Source: Phoronis australis
Taxonomy: Eukaryota; Phoronida; Phoronidae
Length of the DNA: 64,000 bases
Reading direction: 5' to 3'
NCBI GenBank assembly: GCA_002633005.1
Contig: NMRA01000045.1
Location: 545,716-609,715, forward strand
This document shows, piece after piece, positions 33,601-47,069 of the stretch (positions are counted from its first letter, which is position 1; each line of letters begins with the position of its first letter). The position numbers were made by a program, and so were the translations under genes. A model generated the notes under the pieces. That model did not search any database and was not told the DNA's origin. It saw only the letters and a program-made list of their open reading frames with translations.

Positions 33601-36266
33601 CATTTAGAATAACACGGTAATCATATCTTGTGAATATATGATTAGTTGGCTCTGACCAATCATTGCTGGTGACGTATGATTCTCTGGAGGCTTTTGTGGA
33701 CTAAGTGAGTAATTCAGACATGGAGTTAATCGTATTCTTGCGGATATTAGCGAGTGATTTTATGAACTGAGGTCTTCTCTGAGGAGTTCTTATATTATAC
33801 ATTGGGGCTCAAGAAACAGTTTTGAATTCGTCTCGAGATTTTTACATGCAGAATTGGTTCTCAGTAGAGTGTTGTTCGCATGTTAATTCAGTAGCCAGGA
33901 GTAGATATCTAGAAGTGTTTGGTAGTATAACGTTTTCTGGTCATTTCTTGTTTAGGTAGTGCCCAGTGAAACAGTTTTTAGCTGATAACCCAGCACATTT
34001 TTTAAGTATTCAAATTAAGGCTGTTCTGTTCTTCACCCTAACTCATTTTGAAACGTGTACTCACCGACTAAAAAGACAAGAAACATCTGTCTGTTTCATT
34101 TTCAGCCAAGGTTCTGTTTTGAAAAGCTGCATAAAATACGTAATAAATGAGGATAAGCAAGTTTTGAAACTCCACGGTTTGCCAAGTGATGATCAAAAAA
34201 CTAATCCTGCATCTTTTGTGCTCTTCTTAGAAATAGTGAGCCACAGTCTGGTTTTTCAAAACAATCACTGAAAGACCAGAACCAGCAAATGCTTTTGGCC
34301 TGATGCAGAATTATATAATATTTTTCTCACAACCGCTTTTCCAAAAACTGCTTCCAAATTTATTCTGTTGTTTTCACCTTTGTTTCTATGGTTAGTGAAT
34401 TTAATAGAACGGAGTATTTTGAAGATAGATACATCCATAATTTGGATAAATTATGGAAATCAAAGCAGCCATTATTGAAAATTCTACTTGTGCTCTTAAC
34501 TACAGAACTACAGTGTCTGAGGCACCACAGGTACATGATATTGATATTTGTGTGGATGCTTCTATGGTCAATTAATTTAATGAAATCAGTTTACAGTTTG
34601 CTGCATGACTCATTTGCATAATTTATGTAAATAAAATTACCATTATTATAATTCTGTTTCTTCTCATAATTTCCTTAGAGACACTCTCTATATTATTTAG
34701 AAATTTGCACCCATTTTGTTGTTAGGGAGTTTAATGGAATCTGTTTACAGGTCATTGCATCATATATTTATATAATTAACGTAGCGGCATAAATGCGTGT
34801 GTGCCACAGGGAAAACACACTTTTTCGTTCAAACAAGATTTACTGTAAAAGAAAAATACAACGCTTTACAGTAATATAAAGCACTATATGTACAGGAAAC
34901 GAGCATTTAACACAAATATAAGCTAAAAACTTACACTGATGTTGCATAATGCAGACCTTTTACAAACGCATCAAAAATATGTGCATAGAACTTCAGTGTT
35001 ATTCACAACTCATGTCTTGGCAACAATGATGAGGTTGAGACACTTTTGTGTGTACCATCTGAAATAACATCAGAAATCATTTTCAGGAGTCTGCTCTCTA
35101 AGTACAATGGAGTGTTCTAATGCATCACTTTAACTTCTCCTGATTTGCCTTTCGACTGTAGCATTATGCTTCACATACTTTAAATACTACCTTAGAAAAT
35201 TTCCTGCCAGCAGTTACTGATGCACAACCTGGCATATTTAAAACAAAATCATTTTCTTTTTTATCGGTTTAGCGAGGACTTGTTTGTGGAGACCATTGCC
35301 TTCCAAAGTTAAGTGTACTTGACATAAACATCTACAAATTAAAGTCTTTGCACATTCATTTTGGCAGGTGTACATATTGACCGCTCACTCTGTGTCGTCG
35401 CCACAAATGTGACTAGGCTGCTGTATCTCAACCCCAACTTTCATAAAACTGTCATAACCTGGGTTAGAGCTTAAATTTAAAGCCGCATTTTGTCCTGTTT
35501 TAAGCTGGCTAAAATGAAAATTGATTTGAGTCTTTTAATCTCATAAAATTGGTCTCATAATATTTGTTACTGTGACAAGTTTGTATGGTTTTGATGATAG
35601 AAGGAATATGAGACCGATTTAATGAATCAAAATGAATGTAAAAGGCATGATGTGATGTTTGTTTTTTGCTAAATGTGGGCGAAATGCTGAGTTAATTTCA
35701 CAAGGATATTTGTTTCTAACTTATTTTGTAACTTTTAACAAAACCAAGAGGTTAAAGGCTTTGTATTAAGTTTTGTAAGATTTTATCTGTGGCCCTGAGC
35801 ATCCCATGACTAATCTAGAACCTATGGAATTTGCCCAAACTGTTCTCGTTTTTTCAAAAATGAGATCTCAAAATTGCTTTTACGGTCTTGTTTCGTGTTT
35901 TCCTATGATGAAAAAATGGTAAAGGTTCCACTATTCTATTGTTCATACCTCATAAGTGATACATTTTGGAAACACTTTACTGACAAAATGTGCTGAATAT
36001 GGACTCAATCTCCAACTTTGAATACCACTTACTAGAAACTAGAACTATTTCTTCGCACTTTTAGTTCAATAAGTTTCGTTCAAGAAACGTGAATCTAGAA
36101 TACTGATCTAAAGCTTGTTGTTTAGTTGCGCAGAAAAATTTCAACATTAACGAAGACTTCACGGCGTTATGAAAATCACTCACTGAGATAACTCACATGA
36201 TAGATAATTTGAGTGCAAGCCGTGAAGTCTGACAAAGGTCTTTGTGGGAACACTTAACAATGGCAC
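30671..36266. other. Mostly featureless non-coding sequence with a few GC-rich islands
   Basis: GC-rich exon-sized islands occur near 30890-30990, 31280-31330 and 31449-31529 and are noted separately or left uncalled. The rest, including 32-36 kb, shows only short unrecognised open frames. Confidence 0.35.
31449..31529 (+). CDS. Candidate short exon with strong donor, product unknown
   Basis: After an acceptor-like AG (CCCACTCAG, ending 31448) an 81-base GC-rich stretch runs to a strong donor, CTCCGG followed by GTAAGA at 31530. One frame reads SCYLAELDRLTCRAWTFVFS with CTG, GAC, CGC and ACC codons unlike the local AT-rich background; a second frame is also open. I recognise no family. The acceptor has a poor pyrimidine tract, so this is a weak call. 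Confidence 0.2.
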
Positions 36267-38226
36267 TTAAGGTAGGTGTATACACTGATCAAATCTCCAG
36301 GTTCCTAACTAAAATGAGTAAAAATGGAGTTTTAACTAGTTAGACATGGCTCTGAAAGTGACAAAAATCGAAAAGAAATGTTTTTTGTAGTTCGTTTTTT
36401 TAAAAATCGTATTTTTTAATTTTGAACAAATCCAATTTTACCTCGAATTTTTTTTCAAAATGCACAGGGATCATCATCAACTATTTCCTTACGCAATATT
36501 CTACTTATCCATACCAAATATATGTACAAAATCATTATGATCTTGATTTTGTGGCATTTTTTGTGTGTGAGTTGGGGCAAGCACGCCACTTTTTGTCATT
36601 TGGTCACTTTCCGTCTAATAACTAAAAATCTGGTCCATTTATCAAAAAACCCTGGCACGCGATTTTACTTCAGTCCAAGAGGATTTCAAATTTGCAACTT
36701 TCGTTAAAATTGACCCACGTGTTGTGGAAAAATAGGCCCGAGAATCGTGTCACTATCCTGAAATCACGAGTCGAGAAAAACGGCTTTGAAGTTAAGCGGT
36801 CATCGATTGCCACTTGAGATCAAATTTCGTTCAGAATGCGTGGTCATTATGTTCCAATTTTTGTTGAAGTACTAGAAATAAAGCTGATATTTACTTCATA
36901 TTTAGAAAATGTGACATACCTGTTTGTTTACAGCGTAATTTTAATCATTTTTTCGAACTTGTGATGCACGACAGACGACCAAAACAAATATGGCTGTCAC
37001 GTGGGCGGAGCTTAGCGTTGATCTATTGTCTGCTGTACTGGTGTGCCGACCACCATGTGTTGATTGTTTATACGATTCATCTGAACTCTCCACTCAGTTT
37101 GTAAAAGACTCTCTAACTATATTACACAGACCTATTTGTTAGTATTCCAATATTATCATCAACCAATATATGTGTTATATCAAATCGCCGCGTTACTGCC
37201 TACATAACAATATTGGCGACGAGGATAAAGAACTACTTTCATAGTAATGGTTCAACATTTTTACGTGCCTGTACCGAATGGACTTTGGGATAAGAAAATA
37301 TCACTTTCTGCGCAAATAGCGCCGCTTGGGTGAGATTCTCAAGTTACTTAAGTTTCTTATATTGCTTTCCTCTAAAATCGTATAATATCATGAGTTTTAA
37401 TTCAGGGTTACGTTTGAATCTATGCACTAGAAAATTTTTTGTTATGTTGAACACTGGGTCATTTCTCTAATTCTTTGGGTTACGGCCAGTGGCAAGTTAA
37501 AAATCCTCTGGGTTTGACAGCCTAGTTTCTCCACGGCACGTTCCCAGCACAGAAGCACGGTTTATCTGCGAAGACTCTACTCTGACGGCATGTAGTTGTC
37601 CATGTGTCGCGCGCGCGGCTTGTCTTCACAGCGCGTGCATGCACTCTCACCGAATCGTGCAACACCACCCACGTCGACACTCAGCGTCCTCTCGCAAGAC
37701 AACTGACCTTATATTACCGACTTCTCTTATACATGCACAATTTCTGCACGGACTCCTCAAGCTGAGTGCAGTGATGGCTTCGGTAGGGCTTGGCGTACTC
37801 AACTTAATTTTTTTGCAGATAGACAAACAGGCTCAGGCTCGGAACAGGAGCTAGTTCACCATTTCACTACTAACTTTCACATGGTCAAAAATAGAATTGT
37901 TTTATTCTTGGTCTTGCTACAACACCAATATCAGCTGGTACATCACTCTCGATTGCCCGGTTACGCAATGCTTGTTGACAGGGTTAGATTAGAGCTAGTG
38001 TCCTTGTATATAAGCTCCGCCCCAGTTGTCAATCACTGAGCTGGTGAGCACTCAAGCCATATGACTTACTGAGGCTTGGTCAAATATAGCTAAAAAAACA
38101 ACTTTGGATTTTCAGAATGATTTTATTTTTCTTCAGTATACTGTGCATCAAGAATTAAAGATTAGGATGACATAAAAATGTAAAAAACAGTCAAAATTAA
38201 TTTTTTTGTGTATCCACCTACCTTAA
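36267..38226. mobile_element. TTAA-flanked DNA transposon, 1.96 kb
   Basis: TTAA at 36267-36270 is followed by GGTAGGTGTATACAC, and GTGTATCCACCTACC is followed by TTAA at 38223-38226, so the inverted ends match at 14 of 15 positions inside identical TTAA tetramers. TTAA duplication is the hallmark of piggyBac-type insertion. No transposase frame with the DDD core is visible, so it is non-autonomous. The interior is patchy: an LTR-like segment lies at 36995-37209 and a GC-rich block at 37540-37850. GGCGGAGCTTA near 37003 recurs inverted near 38024. Confidence 0.65.
36995..37209 (+). mobile_element. Ty3/gypsy-type LTR followed by a primer-binding-site motif
   Basis: The segment begins TGTCACGTGGGCGGAGCTTA, carries a TATA-like TTTATAC, and ends CTACATAACA. 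It is followed after a few bases by TTGGCGACGAGGAT (37213-37226), a motif that commonly stands just inside the 5' LTR of metazoan Ty3/gypsy elements. No gag, protease or reverse transcriptase frame follows, and no second LTR is recognised, so this would be a truncated insertion inside the TTAA element. The boundaries are inferred from the TG/CA rule only. Confidence 0.45.
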
Positions 38227-38914
38227 CGAGAGATATTTTGTAAAACTATCAGCCATTTCTGAGATTTCTGAAGTTAACCCGTTTTGAAGTTCAATTTAGG
38301 GATATGTTGTCATTCAGTTTTCATTGCAAGAGATTGCCTGACCTTCCCTTTGAAGAATTTTATCTTCCAGTTGTTTCATTATGGTGGCGCCATCTTTTGT
38401 GAGTTGATTAGGCCAGGAGACTTCGTATTAGGCAATGAATGACACAAGATTGGAGCACAGTTCTTAATGTAAGGACGTCCAAAACAGGGTCTCTGATTAG
38501 GGTGCAGTAAAACCTTACTAATTTAGGACACAGTATGGTGGACACAACAGTGACACATATTAGTGCTGGTCTTTTAGTAAGCACCGTGCACCGCTCTTGA
38601 GTAAGTCGCAGCCCGACTTCACAGTGGGAAATGCATGGAACATGTTGTCCTTCATCCGTGCATATTTCAAGAAGTTTGCATTGTAAGCCCTTTTACATCC
38701 CCACCGCACAACAGTAGAAGACCTGATCACTGTCTCGTGGTATAGTGAATTTCAATATGGCCTGGCTATTTCGAAATTCAACTATTGACACTTTTATTAG
38801 AGTTCCAGTCCAAAAAGTGAATTTTATCAGAAAACTAAGACACCTTTTGTAGTGGAATCTTGCTGTAAAGTCATCTTCGTGTATACTACCTGTATAATCA
38901 TTTGAATATCTTTA

Positions 38915-38915
<1 letters not shown>
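38227..38915. other. Non-coding sequence with one short repeat relic
   Basis: Near 38504-38532 the string GCAGTAAAACCTTACTAATT, followed by TAGGACACAG, matches the left end of the 43095 MITE family. No right end was found. Confidence 0.45.
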
Positions 38916-38965
<50 letters not shown>

Positions 38966-38966
38966 T
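38916..38966. repeat. (TG)n and (TGCG)n microsatellite
   Basis: An uninterrupted TG run of about 16 repeats passes into four or five TGCG units. Confidence 0.98.
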
Positions 38967-38990
38967 TGGAGTTGAACCTGAGTGACAAAG

Positions 38991-39129
38991 CATTCTATTA
39001 TTTTCCACTGCAATACTGATTTGCCTTGTTAATGGTATTAACAAGAATTGTTTTTTTAAACATTCGATTATTTTCCATTGCAACACTGATTTACCTTGTT
39101 AATGGTATTAACAAGAATGTTTTTTTAAA
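38991..39129. repeat. 70-bp tandem duplication with internal palindrome
   Basis: Units start at 38991 (CATTCTATTATTTTCCACTG) and 39061 (CATTCGATTATTTTCCATTG). Each contains CTTGTTAATGGTATTAACAA, a 9-bp stem with a 3-base loop, and ends in a poly-T run. Confidence 0.9.
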
Positions 39130-39513
39130 AACTGAGTAATGTGGTCACATGTGCAATTTGCTAATTGGCAGATCAGTTTCAGTCATGGTCATACCAGGAG
39201 ATATTGTTCTAGAACCCACCTTTATCATTTTTTCAAGTATAAACTGTCAAGATACATTCAAAATAGTTGTATAATGCAAACTGAAAATAGTTGAAATAGT
39301 TGGATTTCAGTGTTTTCCATGTCCTGTTTTAACATATAGCTGTGACCTCTTTGGCAGCACTAGCAACACACTTGCATGGCTGGCCACGAGTTTGAAAAAA
39401 ATAGCGACCCATTTGAAGTCATCGCCATCTTGTAATGTTACACGACAGTCTTTTTTTTGAAAAATCCTGGATCAGCTTAATAATTGCCTATAATTTCTCC
39501 TTTACTCATTTTA

Positions 39514-39600
39514 AGTACAGTAAATATTCAAATTAATGCCCAAAGTGCATAGATTGGTCAGCCAAGAAATCGGAGCAAAGTTGGGCGCTTAACCCATGAT
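39514..39600 (+). repeat. One-ended relic of the 47.3-kb MITE family
   Basis: AGTACAGTAAATATTCAAAT, followed by TAATGCCC, resembles the TACAGTAAACGTTCAGGTTA end of the 47283-47497 element, and GTTGGGCGCTTAACCC at 39579 resembles its internal ladder. The right end is missing. Confidence 0.45.
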
Positions 39601-42600
39601 TCTGCTTCCTGTACCTTGTATAACAACGAATGTGAGACAATCGGACACTTATTTGTTGTGGTCTGCATTCTTTGTTGCACGATATTGAGAACTTGTTGTG
39701 AGAAAAGGTCGACTCGATCTTCATTTAGAATAAAATACAATGATTTTTGAAACCCCTTTTAAAAAAGAATCAATGTTTTTATTATATACAAAATATCTTA
39801 TTAAATTTTTTCATTACAAGCATTAAAAGTAACTTGAATTTGAATGTTTTTATTAATTATTTGAAAACAAATTACATTACTGAAAATTCTAAAACAAAGT
39901 AGTCCTACATGGTAGAACTACTATAATTTTGTACACCATGATAGTCTATTTTTGTTGAGTCAAGTTTTCATTCATTCATACATGTACATGTGCTGAAACA
40001 GCTTATTATTATTATTTCAAATGACTTATTCTTATTAAAATGGCATAGCCAAAAATTGAGTTTTGGGCCTCAAAAGTGGGACCCCTTAGTACGATAGCGA
40101 AATATGTTAACCAGAAAATACAATAGATCATGCACTTCCTAAGATATAGCCAAGTATTACGATCGAAGCATGTGATTACGCTTTTTCATTTGCGAGATCC
40201 TTGCATCTGCCAAACGCATGCCCACAAACGTGCCTCAGTCTCTCGATAACTTTTTACAATTTTGACATCAGGCGAGTTGAAGAAGTTTGCCGTGCCTTAC
40301 TTTGATTCAAAAAAGGTCACAAACTCGTTCTTCCTTTTGACTCCTGACGCTGGTAAAAAGAAAGAGTCAACTCACATGTTTCACGCAATAAATGATGTTC
40401 TTATAAAATGCTAACGGTAACAATTAAATGAGAGATAACATTTCATTCAACATCTGAATAATGCGCTTCAATTCTAGAGTGCTCATTCCATCTGGAGCCA
40501 AAGATGCTCTTATCTTGACTACCTGGACTATGTGTGTAAGGTAAATTAGTATGTTACAGCATCGATTCATTAATGGCGTAAATTAACCACTAACAACGTG
40601 AATTATCTACATGTGTAATGTACGTATATGAATTAAATATTAATTATCAATTCATGCCGTTTTTCATTAATGTCGTTTTAATTAATTTATGTTTTGTAAT
40701 TAGGGCAAGTAAATAACTGATTTTCGTCATCAAAAAACAATTTTCGCCGTTAATAACTGATGTATTGACGGATTTGATAGACATACATCACTTTCTCCTG
40801 ACCAGTGTCAGTAATCTGAATGGTTCAGGGTGTATCCCTACTGATGGTTTTTTGTAATTGCTGAACCAACGTCGATTTTCACATAGATGTGACAACCATG
40901 GTGCCCCTAGTGGTAGTTTTGTTTGTCAAGTTTATTCCTGTTAGGCTAAGCACATCTAGTGCTGATTTTTGGATGGTTCCAACTAATGTAGCATGCACCC
41001 CCTTATTTGATCTTTTTTCTTTGTGAAATTGCTAATGGTAATAATGAAATATCTACCGAGTCTTGTAATGGGTATTATTAAAAAATAATTGATTGTGACA
41101 TAAAATCGAGGGCTTGAGCTTGATTTTTTGAGTAGTCGGACAATTAGCTGACATAACCAAAGACATTTTCAGTGTTGTTCTCTCGTTTCACAACATATTG
41201 CTGACTCTAACCTCAATAAACCCAGTGCGATTTTGACAAAGATTCAAAATGATACTTCGTGTTCTTTTGCCGTTAAATTATCAATACACAACTTTAGTTA
41301 CTTACAAGGATTTCCTGTCAAAGCTCTGGAATAATAGCTTAATGAATTGCATTGGCCAATTTAAAGTACTTTTTTAAGGATGCAATCTGGTCTTGAAATG
41401 AATCTTTCTTCGAGATGAACTTAATGTCAATTTCCGCGTTAACGCTTAACTAATTACATTTGCCTGTTATAACGTCATTGTCTTTATGAATCACCTCATT
41501 GCCAACCGTGGAGCATCTCGGAGACAAACCCACACGGAACTGTTTACCCGAACAATTGTTTTTTTCAATTATTTTTTAAAAAGATGTTATCAGCCATTAC
41601 CAATGATACAAACTAAGTAAAACAGTGTAAAGTATGTTACAATAGACGTCGTTAGCAATGTATTAAAAGCCCAACCTTTCAAGCATTACTCATTTCGACA
41701 AGGTGTAACAAACTGCTGTGGTCAAGGTTAAGTCAAGGTCACACAGTTAATATGTATTTCTCACTTATTTTGTACAAACTGGTAATCGCCATAACTGTGG
41801 TAATTCTGTTCTTCAAAGGCTGGTTACCTTTGCTGCAAATGACTTAAACTTTTACCAATGTTGTTAATATCTACGCTGTACCAAAATTTAAACTTCCAAA
41901 AATGGCCAGTGGGTAGAGCTGAGCTATCAGGTCACTAAGTTGGGATGAATGCTCAGCTGGCAGCTTCCTGTTTGCAGCACTCGCTCCTAGGCATCTTTCT
42001 GTAATAAAATCTTCTTAACTGGTTCCTTGCTTAGATTAGAAAAGATTTCTAGCCTGGAGAAAAAATGGACCAGTAATTATTGCGTCAGACCTGGAGTCCA
42101 CATTTTTCTTGTCACGGCGGGTTCCGGGTTTCACTCGCCAATGCAGTATGGCTGTCACGGTAATTTGGATGATTTGTTGAAGCCAATTTCAATTCTGGCA
42201 AAAGATAAGAATGCGAATCGATGTTGCTTTGTAAGAGTTAATTCCTGTGCTAAGAAAGTTGTAGTGTAACACTAAAACATTGCTGTATAGCGGTGTCATT
42301 GCGCCAATTAAAATATCCATTACTGTGCCACTTGCGTAATTTACGATTGGCTCAAGAATTATAAGTGGCAATGTCGCATCAGGAATATTGTCATAATTGC
42401 AGAATTTTCAGTGAAGTATTGCAACAGGACAATGAGATTAAGTCTTGTTACATGGTGAAAGTCATGAAACAAAATTTTTTGCTTTTTAGATATCTCAACT
42501 ATCTATGATTACATTTTCATGCACAAAATTTGGCGAATAACGTGTTGTTTCTGTAAATACATAAAGTATGAGTCCCTGTCTGGGTGTCCCCATTTTTGTT

Positions 42601-43094
42601 ACCCGTTTACTACTGAGTTGGCGTAGTCATTGGTATTTGAAAATAGCTGATTATGTCTCATCAATGAAATGCATGTCCTTAACCACAGTCACAAAGTGAC
42701 CTAAAAGTCTACTGGGTAAACATGGCTCTAATTGTCTGAGTTAACGTTCAGCTAATTAGGCATGATTACTATCTCACAACATATGTTTTTGCCATCTTCT
42801 CATTGTTTTGTCATTTGCAGGCTGCGCACTGCTGATGGCATAATGTAACTTGAATGAACAGACCCCTGAGCCCAATGCTAGATGTCGGAGAGGGCTTGAG
42901 CAAAGCAAAAGGCATTGGTTGTTAACAGGTTGGTGTTTCCAGAGGACTCGTGATTGCCAGTCAACAGTAATTTGTTTATCGTTTTTGCTTGTTATGCACC
43001 TGGGGACTGGTCTTGTCCAGTGATTGATCACTCACTTGTCAAACCTGGTGGTACGGTAATAGGTCCAAATCAATAGGACACTAAGGCTTGTTTA
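39601..43094. other. Mostly non-coding sequence
   Basis: One isolated core of the CTCF-like repeat (GGTGCCCCTAGTGGTAGT) lies at about 40898. An acceptor-like TCATTTGCAGGCTGCGCACT occurs near 42822 without a convincing open frame. Otherwise I see nothing. Confidence 0.4.
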
Positions 43095-43329
43095 GTACAG
43101 TAAAATCTCTTGTTTTGGACACCATATGGCATACAATTGATTCTTGTTTTCTCATTTTTTCCATAAAAGATATTCATTGCCAAATTAACACTTTTCCGTG
43201 TTCACGCTCTGTATTGTAAATACTAATAGACAACACCCTGAAGCATTGCTTTCATTCTGCTGGAATACCATCCCAAATCCTAGGGAGAATTGGGGAATTT
43301 TTACCGAAATTATTGAGATTTTACTGTAC
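43095..43329. mobile_element. MITE with perfect GTACAGTAAAATCTC ends, 235 bp
   Basis: The left end GTACAGTAAAATCTC (43095-43109) and right end GAGATTTTACTGTAC (43315-43329) are exact inverted repeats. The left interior (TTTTGGACACCATATGGC, TTCTTGTTTTCTCATTTTTT) matches the relic at 24152. No target duplication is obvious and no coding content is seen. Confidence 0.85.
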
Positions 43330-43859
43330 GGCATTGATTAATTTAGAGTTGACTACAGACAGTAATGTGAAACATTTTAAGACAACGTTAAACAAAAAGA
43401 CTAAAAATCATCAGAGCTTGAGATAAGCCAAAGGTACTGGACAATGATGGATGGTTGTTAGTTTCATTGACAGTTTTCACAAATTCTCTTCTTTACAAAC
43501 TGCAGACTATCCATACCGGAAATGCTATGAGGCACTATGAGGTTTCAGTTACTAAAAATAATCTTTGACAATGTTGTTGGTTGTTTGCCTAATCATTTTA
43601 ACTCTTTAACCATTTTGCTTGTCTAGACATTTCCAATTAGATTATGGTTATAAAGGACCTGTGCGTTGTGCCAAATATTTTACACAACTATAAATTTCAA
43701 CTCAAGTATATACTTTCTGAAACTAGACAGCCTTTAAAATTTGATTCTTGATTTTCATCAATCTGAAGTTACTCCAGTCACATGACCTTGTCTTTTTGCA
43801 TCTATGCATGCATATTGCTGTCATCTCTGAGCGTCTAGCGTGCAGCTGCTGTATCTCCT

Positions 43860-45150
43860 AAGCTCCTGGTACGAACTTAATGAAATTTGGCCGACGTGTT
43901 TCTGTGAAGTTGACAATAGATGACGACGAGTTTCAGAAGGATTTGACTACCGCTGTGGCCCCTAGGGGCAATTTTATTTTTTGTACGTTTGTCTTTGTAT
44001 CTTCGGAGTTCCTAGATAGATTTTTACGAAATATTGCAAAAATGTTGCAATTAAGGAGACTTCACCTTCCTATTTTCAGATACACGTGATGTATTCTGCG
44101 CCACCTAGTGGCTGTTTTCAAAATTATTGAATCTGCCACTGTGTATGCCAAACCACTCAAAGGATTGCTATGAAAATTGGCAAATACAATGCTAATGAGA
44201 ACACTGCGGTTGATGTTAATTTTGGGACATGTTTGACTACTCTGGCACCCCTTAGTGGTGATTTTTCTGTGGGTGTATCTCCTATACTCTATGGAGTATC
44301 TTTGTGCAATTTGTCAGATGTCTTCCTACGAAGCTGCCAATGGATGACATTGAGTTTCAGATCAATCCGATTACTGCTGTATCTGCTAGTGAAATTTTTA
44401 TCTTAGCCTTTGTATGTTTAGAGTTCAATGATGTTTTTTTTTGGAAATTTTGCAAAATGGTGTTCAGGAGATGATGATACCTTATTAATTTGAAGCTGTT
44501 TTTTTGGCGTCTGCCTCTTGATTTGTCAAACCTCTCAAAGACTCATTATGAAACTTAGGAAATATGTTCCTGATGATTAAACCATGGTTGACGTTCATTT
44601 TTGACAAGTTTTGAATCCATTGCTGAATCTCCTTAATCCCTTGAAGAGTCTGTGGAATTTTGAAAGCGTTTTCCTAATAGGAAAAAGGATGACTGCCAAT
44701 GATTTTCATGTATCTCTAAAACTCTTTGTAGGATCTGTATTAAATTTGGCATGTGTATTTGCACAAAGTTGCCAACGAACCACAATTTTTCATGGACAGA
44801 TCCAACTACTGATGTACCCCCTAGTGACAGGTTTATTTTTCACGCTTTCTTCTCTAATCTTTGGTAATTTATTTTTTGTGAAATTTGGTTTTTAAATTTC
44901 TAGTTAAGATACGATGGTATCTGTCTGTTTTCAGATGGATTTGACATAGTGCACGTCACCTATTGACTGCTTTTATTATTTTTGAGCCCATTTTTGGCAT
45001 CCGCCTCGCTATCAGCCAAAAAGGATGATGACTAAAATTGCATATACCATGGTATGTTCCCTACTGGGAAGACAACGGCTAGTGCTAATTTTGAGACAGC
45101 TCTGTCTACTGGGGCACCTCCTAGTGGCAGTTTTGCTTTTTTGTGTTCTT
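43860..45150. repeat. Second block of the trimeric repeat with CTCF-like cores
   Basis: Diverged units of the 4.6-kb family. Cores lie near 43953 (GTGGCCCCTAGGGGCAAT), 44098 (GCGCCACCTAGTGGCTGT), 44246 (GGCACCCCTTAGTGGTGA), 44814 (GTACCCCCTAGTGACAGG), 44953 and 45112 (GGCACCTCCTAGTGGCAG), spaced about 130-160 bases except for one gap near 44400-44800 where the core has decayed. The surrounding blocks (GATGACGACGAGTTTCAGA, AAATTTGGCATGTGTATT) are shared with block one. Confidence 0.8.
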
Positions 45151-45700
45151 GGCTTTATCTCCCAAGGCTTGGAATTTTCCGCAGAAACGCGGACTTCCGC
45201 TTTTTCCGCTTATTCCCTCCACGCATTTTTTCTATATTTCTGTGGAAAAAATCGGATTTACCGTAACATTTCCGCGGCAAATTAGTTTCTAACTACAGCA
45301 TTGCCGATGACTCGAAAAGGGCACAGTGTTCTTTATGTTTCGGAGAAACGAAAATCGTAATTGCTGGGGCACCTGGGATAGCGTGGTTCGTCAATGGCAT
45401 CTGCATATGGTATTATTGCAGTGACAAATAGTGCGGTTCTGCGACCAAAAATGCGTGGAGCTTGGAGTAGACAGAATATTTCGGGGAAAAAGTGGATAAA
45501 GGAAACGGTCAATGTGTTCACGAACAACAAAAGTCATGGTTTGCGCGCTGTAAAGTTTGACAGAGGGACAATTACGGCGTGTGTGGCCGAATCGCGGAGG
45601 GCCACCTGAAAATGGCGAAAGTCAAGAAAGAAAAACACTTTCTGAAAGGAAATACAACTGTAACCGGTAATTCCTTGGATTGGAATTGTGGGATGTGAGT
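45151..45700. other. GC-richer insert interrupting the repeat block
   Basis: Composition and CpG content change sharply at about 45170 and return near 45680. A 71-codon plus-strand frame (45394-45609, beginning MASAYGIIAVTNSAVLRPKM and containing WSRQNISGKKWIKET) has a mixed charge typical of real protein, but I do not recognise it. A decayed transposase or other captured fragment is possible; no inverted ends were seen. Confidence 0.3.
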
Positions 45701-46479
45701 GATGTATGTAATTCTTTTGTTTGATCCCATGTGCAAGTCCGTTCTGGCAGTTCAATGCCAAGTTGGCTGCTAGACCTGAGTCCGATTTTCTACATGCTGC
45801 CGAAACGGGATACAAAGTGCTATTTTCGTTACTGCAAATGTGTTTTAAATTGTCGTTGATGTATTCCAATTTATTTTGACATTTTTCATGTTTTATTTTG
45901 TTAAAAAAGTCTTATTTTGACTGGCTCGAGTTTTGCAGTTCAAGAGAGAAGTGGTCACATTTCATTTTTCCATGCTAATAGTTGGGGTATGAGCCACAGG
46001 TTTTCGTCTTGACTTTTTTCCATTTGAGTTGGAATTAAATTTTTTGTTGGAATTAAATGTGTATGTATTTCAGATAATCTCTGGATCAGTTTTCAAAATA
46101 TTTTGATAATTTTGTATCGTAATTATAAGAACTGAAAATAATTTTATAGATCTCCCTGCAGCAAATCAAGAATAAGCTTCTGTCACTCACTGCAAATTTT
46201 GCATCGTTATCATTATCACTTTAATTTTTAAAAAATATCTTTTGTTGTATCTAATTGCTTTCATTATTGTTGCTGAAATAGATGTCAGGTACTGCTTAAG
46301 ATGAGGGTGTTTTGCCAACACGACATAGTTACAGGGCATCTTGTGACAATAATGTTTACTTTCGATCTGTTGAGGTATGGTTGTTTAGGTTGCAATGTGT
46401 ATTTGGGGCAGTAAAAAATTTCCTCTTTTTTGTCATGGGTCATTCCTAGTCCTGATCTCCTAAACCTTCTGCAGGATTT

Positions 46480-46910
46480 TTGTTAAATTTGCTTTTTATT
46501 CCGTAGGAAGGTGGCAACAGATGATGATGAAATTTGGATAGATCTGACTACCACTGTGACCCCTATTGGCATTTTTTATTTTTCCCCTAGTGACGTCTTC
46601 CTATTTTCAGATAGTGTGCACCTATCAGTGACCATTTTATTATTTTCAAGTTCATCTCTCTATCCTTTAAACCATTTTAAAAATCATTATGAAAATTGGT
46701 ATGTGTGTTGTTGCGGGGAAGAGAATGTCTGCGGCACCCCCTAATGGCAATTTTTCATACCCACAGCTGTTTGTTGTAAACCCCTACAGGGATCTGTGAA
46801 ATCGGGCATTTGTATGTCTATAACATAACAGATGACAAAGACTTTTATACCGCTGTGCCCTCTAGTGCCAGTTTAATTTTCTATACAATCTTGGCAGGTG
46901 TATTCTTACT
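46480..46910. repeat. Third block of the trimeric repeat
   Basis: Cores at about 46547 (GTGACCCCTATTGGCATT), 46616 (decayed), 46733 (GGCACCCCCTAATGGCAA) and 46853 (GTGCCCTCTAGTGCCAGT), with the ATGATGATGAAATTTGGAT and AAATCGGGCATTTGTATG blocks of the family between them. Confidence 0.75.
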
Positions 46911-47069
46911 GATTAGTGAGCATCGCCAACTTTCAATCCTCCTTGAGACTAGTAGCATTGCTTCGTTTAGTGGGAATGTTTGAAATTTTTATCGTTGTAT
47001 CTGTGATGTAGGCAATGTACAGAGTGTATGCTCTTGTACTCTCCTAGAATTGCCGACTCAAGCAACTGC

